64,000 bases of DNA from Ulvibacterium sp965228935 (GTDB lineage Bacteria > Bacteroidota > Bacteroidia > Flavobacteriales > Flavobacteriaceae), in the NCBI RefSeq assembly GCF_965228935.1, contig NZ_OZ245846.1, positions 434,001 to 498,000 on the forward strand. The letters run 5' to 3'. The first letter of the stretch is position 1. Every line of letters begins with the position of its first letter. Below the pieces are notes generated by a model. The model did not search any database, had not been told where the DNA came from, and saw only the letters and a program-made list of their open reading frames with translations. The position numbers were made by a program, and so were the translations under genes. Positions 43,921 through 52,759 of this stretch are shown here, one piece after another.

Positions 43921-43948
43921 GGGCGACTTTTTAAGTTGCCCATTTTCT
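43921..43948 (+). terminator. terminator hairpin after radC-like gene
   Basis: GGGCGACTT (43921-43929) pairs with AAGTTGCCC (43933-43941; one G-T pair) around a TTT loop and is followed by a T-rich tract. Confidence 0.65.
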
Positions 43949-44055
43949 ATTATGGAAAGTTCAAGGCTCTGTAAAATAGCCTGTGAAATCCCTAAAAGCA
44001 GGATTGAAAAAATCATAAAACCTTCTGTTTAATGGACGATTACTACAAGAGCCTT

Positions 44056-44080
44056 TACCTTTTGGGAAAGGTATTTTTTT
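44056..44080 (+). terminator. terminator hairpin in the oriT region
   Basis: TACCTTT (44056-44062) and AAAGGTA (44067-44073) form a 7-bp stem with a TGGG loop, followed by seven T. Confidence 0.65.
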
Positions 44081-44286
44081 GACCCCTTCGGGGATCAAAG
44101 GAATAGCAAGAGGATAACACGCTAAAGCGGTGTTATGATGTCTCGTCCGATTATAAAATATTGATAGTCTAAATTTTATAATATGAAAGAATTTCGAAGC
44201 GGGATGAAATATTGTAACAATTCCCTTGGAATACCCGATAAACAGGAATTCAAATTGTAACAATCGAATAAAAATAGGATTCACCG

Positions 44287-44835
44287 ATGGATGGTTTTAA
44301 GGTCATACGGTTAAGGATAGGAACTATCGAACGTTTCAAGCTATTCTCCAAGAAAATCGCGAAAACGTATTCCGAAGCGTTGGAGGCAATGCTTGACTTT
44401 TTCGAATGGCACAACTATTCCCCTCACCAACGTTTTGCCAAGGACATCAATTCAGCGGTGGAACTCAACCGTAAACGTATCGAGGCCCATATTGCCATTT
44501 CGAAGTCCATAGAGAAAGGGCAGAATATACCCTTGATCAATATCGAAACGATGCTAAGATCGCTCTTTGAGGAGAACAATAAAACATACGACCCTAAAAA
44601 ACTGGATACCGAAACTTCCAAAGTGGATTTCCCAAAAACCGGAAGGGAAAAGACCACGGTTCCGAGAATAAAATATGACCGTGCCAACCGGAAGTTGGAA
44701 GAAATGAAGCAACGCTTGCAATACGTTCTGCATCAGATTGAACCGGTCAGCAACCGCTTTGGAAAGGACTTTTTAAAAGTCGGAATCACACGGGAAGAAC
44801 TGGCCCGCTTCAAGCAGACCTTAAAGGATCTATAA
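44287..44835 (+). CDS. BfmA/BtgA-family mobilisation protein
   Basis: A 182-residue accessory DNA-transfer protein. The N-terminal part (VIRLRIGTIERFKLFSKKIAKTYSEALEAMLDFFEWHN, in parts, residues 5-42) is a ribbon-helix-helix-like module characteristic of the BfmA/BtgA group of Bacteroides mobilisation proteins; the rest is helical and charged, ending with TREELARFKQTLKDL. It is expected to bind oriT and help the relaxase, whose gene starts one base after its stop codon. Confidence 0.85.
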   Translation: MDGFKVIRLRIGTIERFKLFSKKIAKTYSEALEAMLDFFEWHNYSPHQRFAKDINSAVELNRKRIEAHIAISKSIEKGQNIPLINIETMLRSLFEENNKTYDPKKLDTETSKVDFPKTGREKTTVPRIKYDRANRKLEEMKQRLQYVLHQIEPVSNRFGKDFLKVGITREELARFKQTLKDL

Positions 44836-44836
44836 T

Positions 44837-45856
44837 ATGTACATTACCATTACACCCCAGAAATTAGGGCAGGGCTATTCCAATAGCGTAGCGGATTACG
44901 TTGCCTACCTGGAAAAAGAAAATGAAGGTTTGGATCGGGAAAACCAGGAACATTTTTTTAGCCGAACCGAGAATCAGATTTCAGCCGAAGGGGTCGTCAA
45001 GGAAATCGATTCCAATACTGCCAAGTTAAAAAAGACGGAACCAAAGTTTTATTCGATCGTGGTCAGTCCAAGCCAAAGGGAACTCAAAAGAATAGCTCAC
45101 AAGCCTGAAGCTCTAAAGACTTATACCCGGGAACTGATGAAGGAATATGCAAAATCTTTTTATCGTGAAAAACCGGTAACCGTCGACCAAATAAAATATT
45201 TTGCCAAAATAGAACATGAACGGACTTATCGGGGATTTGAAAAAGAAGTTTTGGAAAACGCCCTTTTTCGAAAACGCATCGCCAAATTGAAAAACGATAT
45301 CCAAAAAGTCAGTCGAGGGGAATTGGAAGGGGATATACAAAAAATGCAGAAGGAAATCATTGATTTGAAAGAAGCTGCTCCCCATAAGATCAATGGCCAA
45401 ATGATTGTGGCTGGAATGAAAAAGGATGGGATCCAATCCCACATTCATATTATTGTTAGTCGAAAGGATGTGACCAATACTTTTAGTCTTTCTCCAGGTT
45501 CAAAATACAAAGCTTCCGAAGTTGAGATGCATGGAAAGAAGGTGCAACGTGGTTTTCATCGCGACCGTTTCTACGAGAAATCGGAACAGGTTTTCGATAA
45601 GCTCTTTGGCTACAATCGGAATTTTGTCGAGACCTATGACGCCAAAAAAACTTTGGTCAAGGATCCCATTTTATTTCGGATGCTTTTGGGCAACCTACCT
45701 ATGGGAGAGAAGGCTTTGGCCCTAAAACTACTTTCGAAATCCGGCATGCGGGTTCCTTCGATACCGACCAATAAGGTACAACTGGCACTAAAGGTTTTTC
45801 ATCAATTGCGAAGAGGAATGAAACGGGCTATGGAAGCCGGATCAATAGGAATCTAA
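44837..45856 (+). CDS. conjugative relaxase, MobB/DUF5712-like
   Basis: A 339-residue protein matching the DUF5712 relaxase-like group of Bacteroidota elements: MYITITPQKLGQGYSNSVADYVAYLEKEN (in two halves) at the start, FYSIVVSPSQREL (about 72-84), and the histidine pair in GIQSHIHIIVSRKD near residue 205, like the metal-binding motif 3 of relaxases. A coiled-coil segment lies at about 145-185. It would nick oriT and stay bound to the transferred strand. It is packed between the BfmA-like gene (1 base) and the coupling ATPase gene (7 bases), forming one operon. Confidence 0.85.
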   Translation: MYITITPQKLGQGYSNSVADYVAYLEKENEGLDRENQEHFFSRTENQISAEGVVKEIDSNTAKLKKTEPKFYSIVVSPSQRELKRIAHKPEALKTYTRELMKEYAKSFYREKPVTVDQIKYFAKIEHERTYRGFEKEVLENALFRKRIAKLKNDIQKVSRGELEGDIQKMQKEIIDLKEAAPHKINGQMIVAGMKKDGIQSHIHIIVSRKDVTNTFSLSPGSKYKASEVEMHGKKVQRGFHRDRFYEKSEQVFDKLFGYNRNFVETYDAKKTLVKDPILFRMLLGNLPMGEKALALKLLSKSGMRVPSIPTNKVQLALKVFHQLRRGMKRAMEAGSIGI

Positions 45857-45863
45857 AAGGATT

Positions 45864-47453
45864 ATGGAACAATTGGACTATACTGTTGTGTTTTGGATAT
45901 TGCTTCTGGGAAGTGGTTTGGGCCTCTTTATTGTCCGAAGGTTTAAGTCCGGTTTCTACCTAAACACGCTGTGGATAATATTGGGGTTAACATGGGCCTG
46001 GTCGGAAAGTGAAAGTGTCCAACAGTTCATTCCGGTGATGTTGGTCATCGGGCTGCCTTTATTCTTTATCAATATCCTATGGTTTGTCTACTTTCCCAAA
46101 GAAAGCGACCACACTATTGAAAATCGCTACGTTGTTCGTCTAAAAGTTTCCAAAGGGAAGGTGCTTTTACAAAATATCCGTAGGGGAATCGCCATTATAG
46201 GTGCCGCTGGAAGTGGCAAGACCGAAAGTGTCGTTTATCCATTGTTAAGGCATTTCAATCACTGGAATTTCAGCGGGGTTATTTACGATTATAAAAACTT
46301 TGAAATTACCGAAATGGCCTATCCGCTTTTTAGCAAAGGTGACATTCCGTTCCAGATTATTTCGTTCGATACGATTTATGCCAAGGTCAATCCTATTGCG
46401 CCGAGGTACCTACCCGATGAGGAAAGCGTCAACGAAGTATCCCGTGTTCTTGTGGAAAACCTCCTGGAACAAAAGGACAATCACATGAATGCCACGACCC
46501 GGTTCTTCAATGATGTGGTCGAAGGGTTGATCGGGGGAATGATTTGGCGACTGAAAACGGATTTTGAGGACGCCTGTACCCTACCCCACCTGATAGCACT
46601 CTATCAACATTTGGATACCAAAAACTTAATCAGGTTCTTGTCCGGGAACACAATATCAAGGGCCATGGCAGATGCCTTTATAAGTGGAGTGGAATCGGAG
46701 CGGCAGACCGCCGGGGTCAAAAGCACCTTGGCAAATGCCTTTAAAAAAATCAGTACACAACGTATTTTTATGGTTCTTTCGGAAGATGAAATTAACCTGA
46801 ACATCAACGATCCGAACAGTTTAAAAGTAATCTCGGTAGTCAATAATCCAAGGATTGAGACATCATTGTCCCCGGTAATCGCAACGATTCTACATACGAT
46901 TACCAAGCAGATGAGTGTACGCCACCGAAATCCGTCCTTTCTACTTATGGAAGAAGCCGCCACCTTGAGATTATTGAATATGCACAGAATTCCTGCCACC
47001 CTGCGGAGTTACAATATCGCTACGGTCTATGTGCTCCAGGACAAGATCCAAAATGATATGATGTACGGCCCTATGGCCAGCAAGGCCATATTGAGCAATC
47101 TTTCCTATCAGTTCTTCGGCAAGGCCAATGACCCGGATACCGCCAAATATTATGAGCGTTTCTTTGAAATTGTAAAGCAGGAAACAAAAAGCGTGAACAA
47201 GGGTTACAACCTGAATTTTGATACTAGGGTGACCAAAGGCGAGCGAGAAGTTGCCAAGACCCGTGCCAACGTTTTCTATGGGCTCCGACAAGGGGGGTTT
47301 GTGGTTTTGGCCGATGGAAAGGATGAAAAAGTACAATTTAGGGGTCCTAAAATTTTAAGACAGTTGCCCTTACCGGAAAGGAACCACAAAAAGAAGCTTC
47401 AGGAAAATTTTGAGCGAATCCATATAGAAGTACAGGGAATTTTTGGAAGGTAG
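45864..47453 (+). CDS. type IV coupling ATPase (VirD4/TraG family)
   Basis: A 529-residue inner-membrane DNA pump that joins the relaxosome to the secretion channel. Membrane segments are at about 8-24, 33-47 and 57-77; Walker A is GAAGSGKT (113-120); Walker B lies in PSFLLMEEAATLRL (about 355-368). The C-terminal part includes YNIATVYVLQDKIQNDMMYG, typical of TraG/TraD coupling proteins. It is the third gene of the mobilisation operon. An AT-rich unknown gene follows after 168 bases. Confidence 0.92.
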   Translation: MEQLDYTVVFWILLLGSGLGLFIVRRFKSGFYLNTLWIILGLTWAWSESESVQQFIPVMLVIGLPLFFINILWFVYFPKESDHTIENRYVVRLKVSKGKVLLQNIRRGIAIIGAAGSGKTESVVYPLLRHFNHWNFSGVIYDYKNFEITEMAYPLFSKGDIPFQIISFDTIYAKVNPIAPRYLPDEESVNEVSRVLVENLLEQKDNHMNATTRFFNDVVEGLIGGMIWRLKTDFEDACTLPHLIALYQHLDTKNLIRFLSGNTISRAMADAFISGVESERQTAGVKSTLANAFKKISTQRIFMVLSEDEINLNINDPNSLKVISVVNNPRIETSLSPVIATILHTITKQMSVRHRNPSFLLMEEAATLRLLNMHRIPATLRSYNIATVYVLQDKIQNDMMYGPMASKAILSNLSYQFFGKANDPDTAKYYERFFEIVKQETKSVNKGYNLNFDTRVTKGEREVAKTRANVFYGLRQGGFVVLADGKDEKVQFRGPKILRQLPLPERNHKKKLQENFERIHIEVQGIFGR

Positions 47454-47621
47454 TATTACCAAAAATTCGGTCTCGGTGATAGTTATTAGAGTTTATCGAA
47501 GCCTGCTTGATTTTGATTTAGAACCGTTAAACGAGTTATACATAAGAAAAATCTTCGACAATTTTAGTATATTTAATTCAACTTCCTTTCTTCCATTTTT
47601 ATAATTTCTAGCCCACCTCTT

Positions 47622-48545
47622 ATGTCAAAAAAAACTTTATTTAAACTTTTTGAGATTTTTGACGAACTTAAAAAGGTAAGATTTTCTTACATCACTTTAT
47701 ACATAATAGCGTTGGCTTTATTGTATAAATACGCTTATTACAATTCGTTTAGTGTTGATATAACAAATTATATAAAGGTTCCCGACCTCAGCGTATTTTT
47801 AATAAAACTATTACCTAGGTTAATTTATTTTTTTCTTGCATATACTCTCATTTTTCTATTATTTTTTATTTTAAGTGAAGTTTTTGAATCATTAGTCTAC
47901 CTTTTTAGAAAAAGGAAAATAAAGCACAATCAAAGTCCTGATGATCCCAAACCTTTTTTTTCTAGAATAGAGTTTTTTCTGGGATGGAATATTTTACAAT
48001 TTGGATTTTTCTACCTTTCTATTACTGAGTTTGCTTTTCCATTTTTTGGCCTACCTCCAAAGGCCCAAATACCTTACTATTATAGCCCTAGATTTATTGC
48101 GCCACATGTAGCATTCCTCTCTATTTATTTTGTGAGCATCAGGCTAAATAGCACATACCTAATCTATTTTCTGAAAGCATATAAAATCAGAAATTTTAGT
48201 ATAGCTAAAATTAAGCTCTGTCTATTGGCGATCTTCATATTTTTTATGACGGGGACAATCGCCACCTTCAACGCTGGTTACAGAATGTCTTCCTTTAATT
48301 ACTCTATCAGAGAATTTGAATATAGCGACACTCAAATTTCCACTTTAAGTGATAATTTGGTCTATGTGGGAGAGACAACAGAATATGTGTTCATATTTCA
48401 CAAAGACCTTGTCAAAACGTCCGCGTTCCCTAAGGCCGAGATAAACAATCTCAAATTTTACAATTTTGAAGCTGTTAAGGATTTGGAATATTGGAAATAT
48501 ATAAAAGAAGAACGGGAAAAAAGAAATAAGGAGGAAATTGATTAA
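47622..48545 (+). CDS. polytopic membrane protein of unknown function (element cargo)
   Basis: A 307-residue protein not recognised. There are about six hydrophobic segments (for example YITLYIIALALLYKYAYY, LIYFFLAYTLIFLLFFILS, HVAFLSIYFVSIRLN, IKLCLLAIFIFFMTGTIA) and a C-terminal soluble region (about 230-307) with a YVGETTEYVFIFHKD strand and a charged tail KEEREKRNKEE. Base composition is clearly more AT-rich than the conjugation genes around it, a sign of separate origin. It overlaps the next gene by eight bases. Together with the next two genes it forms a cargo cluster between the coupling ATPase and the tra operon. Confidence 0.7.
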   Translation: MSKKTLFKLFEIFDELKKVRFSYITLYIIALALLYKYAYYNSFSVDITNYIKVPDLSVFLIKLLPRLIYFFLAYTLIFLLFFILSEVFESLVYLFRKRKIKHNQSPDDPKPFFSRIEFFLGWNILQFGFFYLSITEFAFPFFGLPPKAQIPYYYSPRFIAPHVAFLSIYFVSIRLNSTYLIYFLKAYKIRNFSIAKIKLCLLAIFIFFMTGTIATFNAGYRMSSFNYSIREFEYSDTQISTLSDNLVYVGETTEYVFIFHKDLVKTSAFPKAEINNLKFYNFEAVKDLEYWKYIKEEREKRNKEEID

Positions 48546-48951
48546 GAAACTTAAACGAATACCATTACATTCTCTCATGTCATTTTCATTGATAGTCTTA
48601 CTCGGGTCATTCTTTTTTTTCAGCCGCTCAATAAATCCCACAGGACATAGTAGGGAATGGTTAATTCATTATAAGTTTGAAAATGAAGACTTTTTATACA
48701 TTGTAAATGGGAAATATATTTATGATAATAGACAATATAAATATGTTATACTCAATGATACTATAATGCTTCATAGGGATAGTATTCTGCTATATGAAAA
48801 TCTTGAACTTTTTGGTAAAGATTTAGAACTCGACCGTGAGGATGAAAATAACGAGTATGCACATTTCAAATATTACCAATCTAAGAAAAGAAGACTATTG
48901 AAGGAAATCGACAGTTCAAATGTTTACGTTCTTAAAAATGATATAGATTAA
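48538..48951 (+). CDS. small single-pass membrane protein of unknown function (element cargo)
   Basis: A 137-residue product beginning at TTG (48538) with a strong AAGGAGG at 48528-48534, unusual for Bacteroidota. One membrane segment is at about 12-30 (LMSFSLIVLLGSFFFF); the rest is a charged outer or inner domain rich in Tyr, Asp and Glu. No family is recognised. The start overlaps the stop of the preceding gene by eight bases, so translation is probably coupled. Confidence 0.65.
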   Translation: MIKKLKRIPLHSLMSFSLIVLLGSFFFFSRSINPTGHSREWLIHYKFENEDFLYIVNGKYIYDNRQYKYVILNDTIMLHRDSILLYENLELFGKDLELDREDENNEYAHFKYYQSKKRRLLKEIDSSNVYVLKNDID

Positions 48952-48971
48952 CCAAATACCTGTCCTTTTAA

Positions 48972-49808
48972 ATGAAAAGAAAAATTTTGAAAGTATTCAT
49001 TCTCTTTTTAGTTGTCCAAATCGCTTTTTCAATAGTTTATTTTCACCTATACAAATCTTATAACCAAAACTTTTTCTTTTTAAATGAGATATTGAAGAAT
49101 CAAGTATCTAAGATTAAAGAAAATCTTAATCAAGAAATTTTAGATATTCATAGTAGATATAGTGATCTTCGAAAAGATTCTATATCTATCTCGAAAAGAA
49201 TAGACTATTCTAAATATGCTGAAAGCCTTATTCAAAAAACGGGTGTAAATGAACTTGAGGACAATATAAACGATTTGAAATTAACAAGTTTGCTTGATAC
49301 TCTGTACGATTTCAAATTAATAGACCCTGTTGGTTCAAAAGGTATGACTCCTCCTGGGACACAGGGTGAACAACAATTAGTTTTTGAATTCTTAAGTTAT
49401 AATAATAAAACTCTACGTTTGCAAAATAGGTTTGGTTTTGAAACTAGCCTAAAAGCAAACCAGTTTAACCGCAGGGATTATTATAGGCTAAGTGAAGAAA
49501 GAAAAAATCTTATTCTTGAATCTCTAGAATCTTTTCAGACTTCTGCTGCTAAAGCACTGGATGAGAAATTATCCGAAGTGCTATCCGCCAAGGTTTCCAA
49601 AGAAAAAATGCTTGAAGAATTGGAGTTGAAAAATGCCAATGTATGGTCCTATTGGGATTTTTTGTATTTCAGCTTCACCAAAATAAGTAACAGCGATATA
49701 CTTCCCAATTCATCTACTACTAGAGTCGTTGTTACATTTCAAATTCTTATTGAAATATTCATTGTAGGTTTTCTAATTACCATTGTTGCAATAAAGAAGG
49801 ATACTTAG
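48972..49808 (+). CDS. double-pass coiled-coil membrane protein of unknown function (element cargo)
   Basis: The 278-residue protein has a membrane segment near each end (about 7-27, KVFILFLVVQIAFSIVYFHL; about 251-273, VVVTFQILIEIFIVGFLITI). Between them is a helical, partly coiled-coil region (about 35-75, NQVSKIKENLNQEILDIHSR) and a possible compact domain. This shape, an outer domain held between two helices, recalls sensor or structural membrane proteins, but no family is recognised. It is the last gene of the AT-rich trio and starts 20 bases after the previous stop. Confidence 0.68.
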   Translation: MKRKILKVFILFLVVQIAFSIVYFHLYKSYNQNFFFLNEILKNQVSKIKENLNQEILDIHSRYSDLRKDSISISKRIDYSKYAESLIQKTGVNELEDNINDLKLTSLLDTLYDFKLIDPVGSKGMTPPGTQGEQQLVFEFLSYNNKTLRLQNRFGFETSLKANQFNRRDYYRLSEERKNLILESLESFQTSAAKALDEKLSEVLSAKVSKEKMLEELELKNANVWSYWDFLYFSFTKISNSDILPNSSTTRVVVTFQILIEIFIVGFLITIVAIKKDT

Positions 49809-50367
49809 TGTTGTAAGCTTTCAAAAGGTATGAGATAGCAGTCCTAGCTAATTTTTAGTTCTCCAATGAGTACAAAAAAATGATATGTATTGGTAAATGA
49901 TAATATCGGTAAGATAAAACTTTAAACCTTTTTAAATTTTTGATAAGTGCCTCTGTCAACAGGATTAGTTAAGTTATCCCAATTTTTTTGCCACTAAATT
50001 GCATTGAGGAAATTGGAATAAAATTTCGATATAACAAAATTTTTTTTTCTTCTAAACCTTCAGGTTACCAAATAAGGAATCAACCGAATTTTAGCATTCC
50101 TAAATTTCTCCAGTATTAAAGCGCCCAGTTAAATCTATTTATGTGAATCAGATACATTATTTCGGTTCAAGATGTTCCAACTTTCACAGAATAATAAATG
50201 TATAATTGCAACCTCTTAATACAATGAATATCTTATTAATTAGTTAAATGACCATTTGCATCCTAAATCAAAAAAATCTGACAATGAATAATTCTCTTCT
50301 AAAAGTCTCATCTTTATCCACACTTTTGAAAATGGAAAATAGCCAAAAAGGTTCTGATATTCGCATC
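49809..50367. other. AT-rich intergenic region
   Basis: The convergent 559-base gap between the cargo trio and the end of the tra operon is very AT-rich. No gene, strong hairpin or repeat is seen. Confidence 0.5.
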
Positions 50368-51192
50368 TTATAATTTTTGCCTTAGAACCAACTCCCGATT
50401 CCCCCTAAATTCCTTAAGACTCAATTTCAATTTTTCATTGTCTCCCAAGGTAAACTTTGGTATTACGTAAACAAATCGAGAAGTCTCACCATGCCTGATT
50501 TTATCAGGCATTTTAAAAATATATTGGGGAACAAGTGGCACCGATTGATAGGAGGCTTTTCTTTTATCATTCCCGATGACAAGAGCAACTTTGAGATAGT
50601 CGATATTGAAATCGATTCCCGATTCGTTCTTAATCTCGAACTGCAAAAAGACCAGGTCTTCATAATAGACCATGTTCTTGATGGCCAATGACATACCTCC
50701 TTTACGCTTCATGATATTTTTGCGCTCACGCTGTTCTAGAATGGCAGCACAGGATCTTTCCAGAAAAACTTCAGGGTATTGTTTTCGTACATTCTTACTC
50801 GAATTCGAAATGATTGTATCACGAATGACCGGTGGTAACCTTTGGTGTTCATGGCCGATGCTCTCATCAACAGAAACAAAACGATTCATTTCAGTCAAAT
50901 TAACGGAGTGCTTAATGATGTAAGAATAGACCTTTCCATCAGTCGTAATGACCAAAAGATTGCTTGGGTTTCCTTTGGTGGCCTTCAATAATCCCAAAGG
51001 TTGTGCCCGGTCCCGATTATAGCTGAATACAAAGTTCTCCGACCCTACGATTCCCTGCCGAATGTTGGTCGGGAAGAAAAGAGCCAGGTTCATTGTCGAA
51101 TTGGCATAAATAGTGTCCAATGTTTGCTTCTCTTGGGCGACCGAAACATTAGCCAAGCTAACAACTAATACTACTAAAAAAATCCGTATCAT
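50368..51192 (-). CDS. traN: conjugative transposon protein TraN (VirB9-like)
   Basis: A 274-residue exported protein with a signal peptide (about 1-19, VSVAQ). The TraN/DUF4138 pattern is visible: LALFFPTNIRQGIVGSENFVFSYN in two parts (about 31-55), LGLLKATKGNPSNLLVITTDGKVYSYIIKH in parts, and a beta-rich C-terminus GIDFNIDYLKVALVIGNDK. In the envelope-spanning channel it is the counterpart of VirB9 and works with TraM. Its ATG overlaps the traM stop by four bases. Confidence 0.9.
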   Translation of the reverse strand: MIRIFLVVLVVSLANVSVAQEKQTLDTIYANSTMNLALFFPTNIRQGIVGSENFVFSYNRDRAQPLGLLKATKGNPSNLLVITTDGKVYSYIIKHSVNLTEMNRFVSVDESIGHEHQRLPPVIRDTIISNSSKNVRKQYPEVFLERSCAAILEQRERKNIMKRKGGMSLAIKNMVYYEDLVFLQFEIKNESGIDFNIDYLKVALVIGNDKRKASYQSVPLVPQYIFKMPDKIRHGETSRFVYVIPKFTLGDNEKLKLSLKEFRGNRELVLRQKL

Positions 51193-52103
51193 AGTTTTGG
51201 TCTTAAAATGAGTTTATAATTATTACTGACCGTAACCTTAACATTACGGTTGTTCCGCTGAAAGACCCTTTTGACTCCACTCACTTGAGGCACCCCGGGA
51301 ATATTGATATCCTCTACCACATCGCCAAGCACCTCATTGAATACATCACCCCGAAAGCTGTTTCGGATATAAATACCCTCCAAGCCATCCGCTTTATCAT
51401 AGGCCTTTAATTTTAAGGAGAAACCCTCAATGTTGTTGACCGTCAAGATGACCCTGTTGGGTCGAAACTTTACTATACCATAAAGCCGTGTATTCTTCTT
51501 GACCTCAATTCCTTGAATTGTAGTCCTCTGCATTACCCGCATTTGTAAGCGGTCATTGACCTTAATAGTTTGCTCCCCGTCGATTTCTACTTCCATTGAT
51601 TCACCTATACCATCTACCAATACTTGCGGACTGACCGCGAAGAACAATTGATGTTCCAGGCCCATGGCCTTTAAGGTAGAAACGATATCCTGGGTATCGA
51701 TGACCTCCGGTTTCTTCCTTCTCCTTTTCCGCAATGGTTTTCGAATGGCCGATGGAACGGAATCCTGAGAATAATCTATCTGTCCGATTTGATAGATACT
51801 GTCTACGATACGTTGTTTCCTTTTATCCAAAAGGCCTTCGTCATATATGCCCGATTCGTCCAAAAAACGCTCATCATAGATACTGGGAGCAATCCGTTCC
51901 TTTTCTTCCCTAATGGCATCCACGGCTGCTTTTTTAGAAGAATATATTTCCTGACTTTCCTCCAAGTCGGGTACCAAGGTCTGTTGCAATTCATTAGTAG
52001 AATCTTTGTCATCACTGAGGACAAATACCGAGTAGCCCACAATAAATACGACTATCACCGCAATGACAGAGATGAACACAATTTTCTTTTTATCCATTTT
52101 CAT
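51189..52103 (-). CDS. traM: conjugative transposon protein TraM (VirB10-like)
   Basis: A 304-residue bitopic inner-membrane protein: a short basic N-terminus, a single helix (about 8-28, IVFISVIAVIVVFIVGYSVF), a charged linker with the basic PLRKRRRKKP near 130, and a beta-barrel-like C-terminal domain (MRVMQRTTIQGIEVKKNTRLYG in parts, VILTVNNIEGFSLKLKAYD). It would link inner- and outer-membrane parts of the transfer channel. It is coupled to traN by an ATGA overlap. Confidence 0.9.
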   Translation of the reverse strand: MKMDKKKIVFISVIAVIVVFIVGYSVFVLSDDKDSTNELQQTLVPDLEESQEIYSSKKAAVDAIREEKERIAPSIYDERFLDESGIYDEGLLDKRKQRIVDSIYQIGQIDYSQDSVPSAIRKPLRKRRRKKPEVIDTQDIVSTLKAMGLEHQLFFAVSPQVLVDGIGESMEVEIDGEQTIKVNDRLQMRVMQRTTIQGIEVKKNTRLYGIVKFRPNRVILTVNNIEGFSLKLKAYDKADGLEGIYIRNSFRGDVFNEVLGDVVEDINIPGVPQVSGVKRVFQRNNRNVKVTVSNNYKLILRPKL

Positions 52104-52124
52104 AATTCAATGTTCAGATTCATT

Positions 52125-52739
52125 TTATTCATCTGTCTTGATCTTTTTGAGCGAGTTCTCGAAGTAATCGGTGATTAACAGTCCGTGGGTGTTTTTTGGA
52201 AAGTTGCGATCCACGGTAATCAATGACCCTGTGGAAACCATTTCGTATCGATCAATGACCGATCCCCTATGTACCTCGAAAGAAGTAACCGTTTCAAACC
52301 TATAGGGTTCTGTGCTCAAATCCACTTGCGATTCCACACTCAATACTTTCTGCACTAAGGAGTATTGCAATATGCGGTTATAGACTCCATCCGATTTTTT
52401 CTGACGGTATACATTATCTACCGTACTGTTGCCCAACCAGAGTGCTTTTTCCAGATGACTTTCGTAATTACTGTTGTCAATTCCATAAAAGTACTCGTGA
52501 AACAAGGCTAGATGTGACAGGGCCTCTACCCGAAGGTTCTCCTTTTGGGATACCAGTTTCAAGGGAATTACTGAGCCATCGGTGTTCACTGCAAAGACAC
52601 TGTCCATGGCTTTTTTGTACATATTGAATACCATGGTACCGGAGAACACACTTGACAAAAGCGCGGTTACCGTGACTATAATGGTGACATAACGATTTAG
52701 CTTTAGTACATCGTAAATGTTTTGATAAGGTAGTTTCAT
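52125..52739 (-). CDS. traK: conjugative transposon protein TraK (VirB8-like)
   Basis: A 204-residue protein with one N-terminal helix (about 17-37, YVTIIVTVTALLSSVFSGTM) and a periplasmic domain. Family signs are YQNIYDVLKLNRYVTIIV, DSVFAVNTDGSVIPLKLV, ALSHLALFHEYFYGID and the late YEMVSTGSLITVDRN. It is the assembly factor counterpart of VirB8. Gaps to neighbours are 20-21 bases, so it is part of the tra operon. Confidence 0.92.
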   Translation of the reverse strand: MKLPYQNIYDVLKLNRYVTIIVTVTALLSSVFSGTMVFNMYKKAMDSVFAVNTDGSVIPLKLVSQKENLRVEALSHLALFHEYFYGIDNSNYESHLEKALWLGNSTVDNVYRQKKSDGVYNRILQYSLVQKVLSVESQVDLSTEPYRFETVTSFEVHRGSVIDRYEMVSTGSLITVDRNFPKNTHGLLITDYFENSLKKIKTDE

Positions 52740-52759
52740 ATTAATTAATAGTAATTCAT

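Larger units (their letters stand above)
43862..44286. other. candidate oriT region upstream of mobilisation genes
   Basis: The 425-base gap just before the mobilisation genes holds an ordered row of hairpins: 43921-43941; a terminator-like one at 44056-44073 (TACCTTT/AAAGGTA then seven T); 44078-44099 (TTTGACCCC with GGGG, a bulged A, TCAAA); and 44114-44136 (ATAACACGCT with AGC, a bulged G, GTGTTAT). Origins of transfer of such elements usually lie here. The nick site cannot be placed by eye. Confidence 0.45.
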
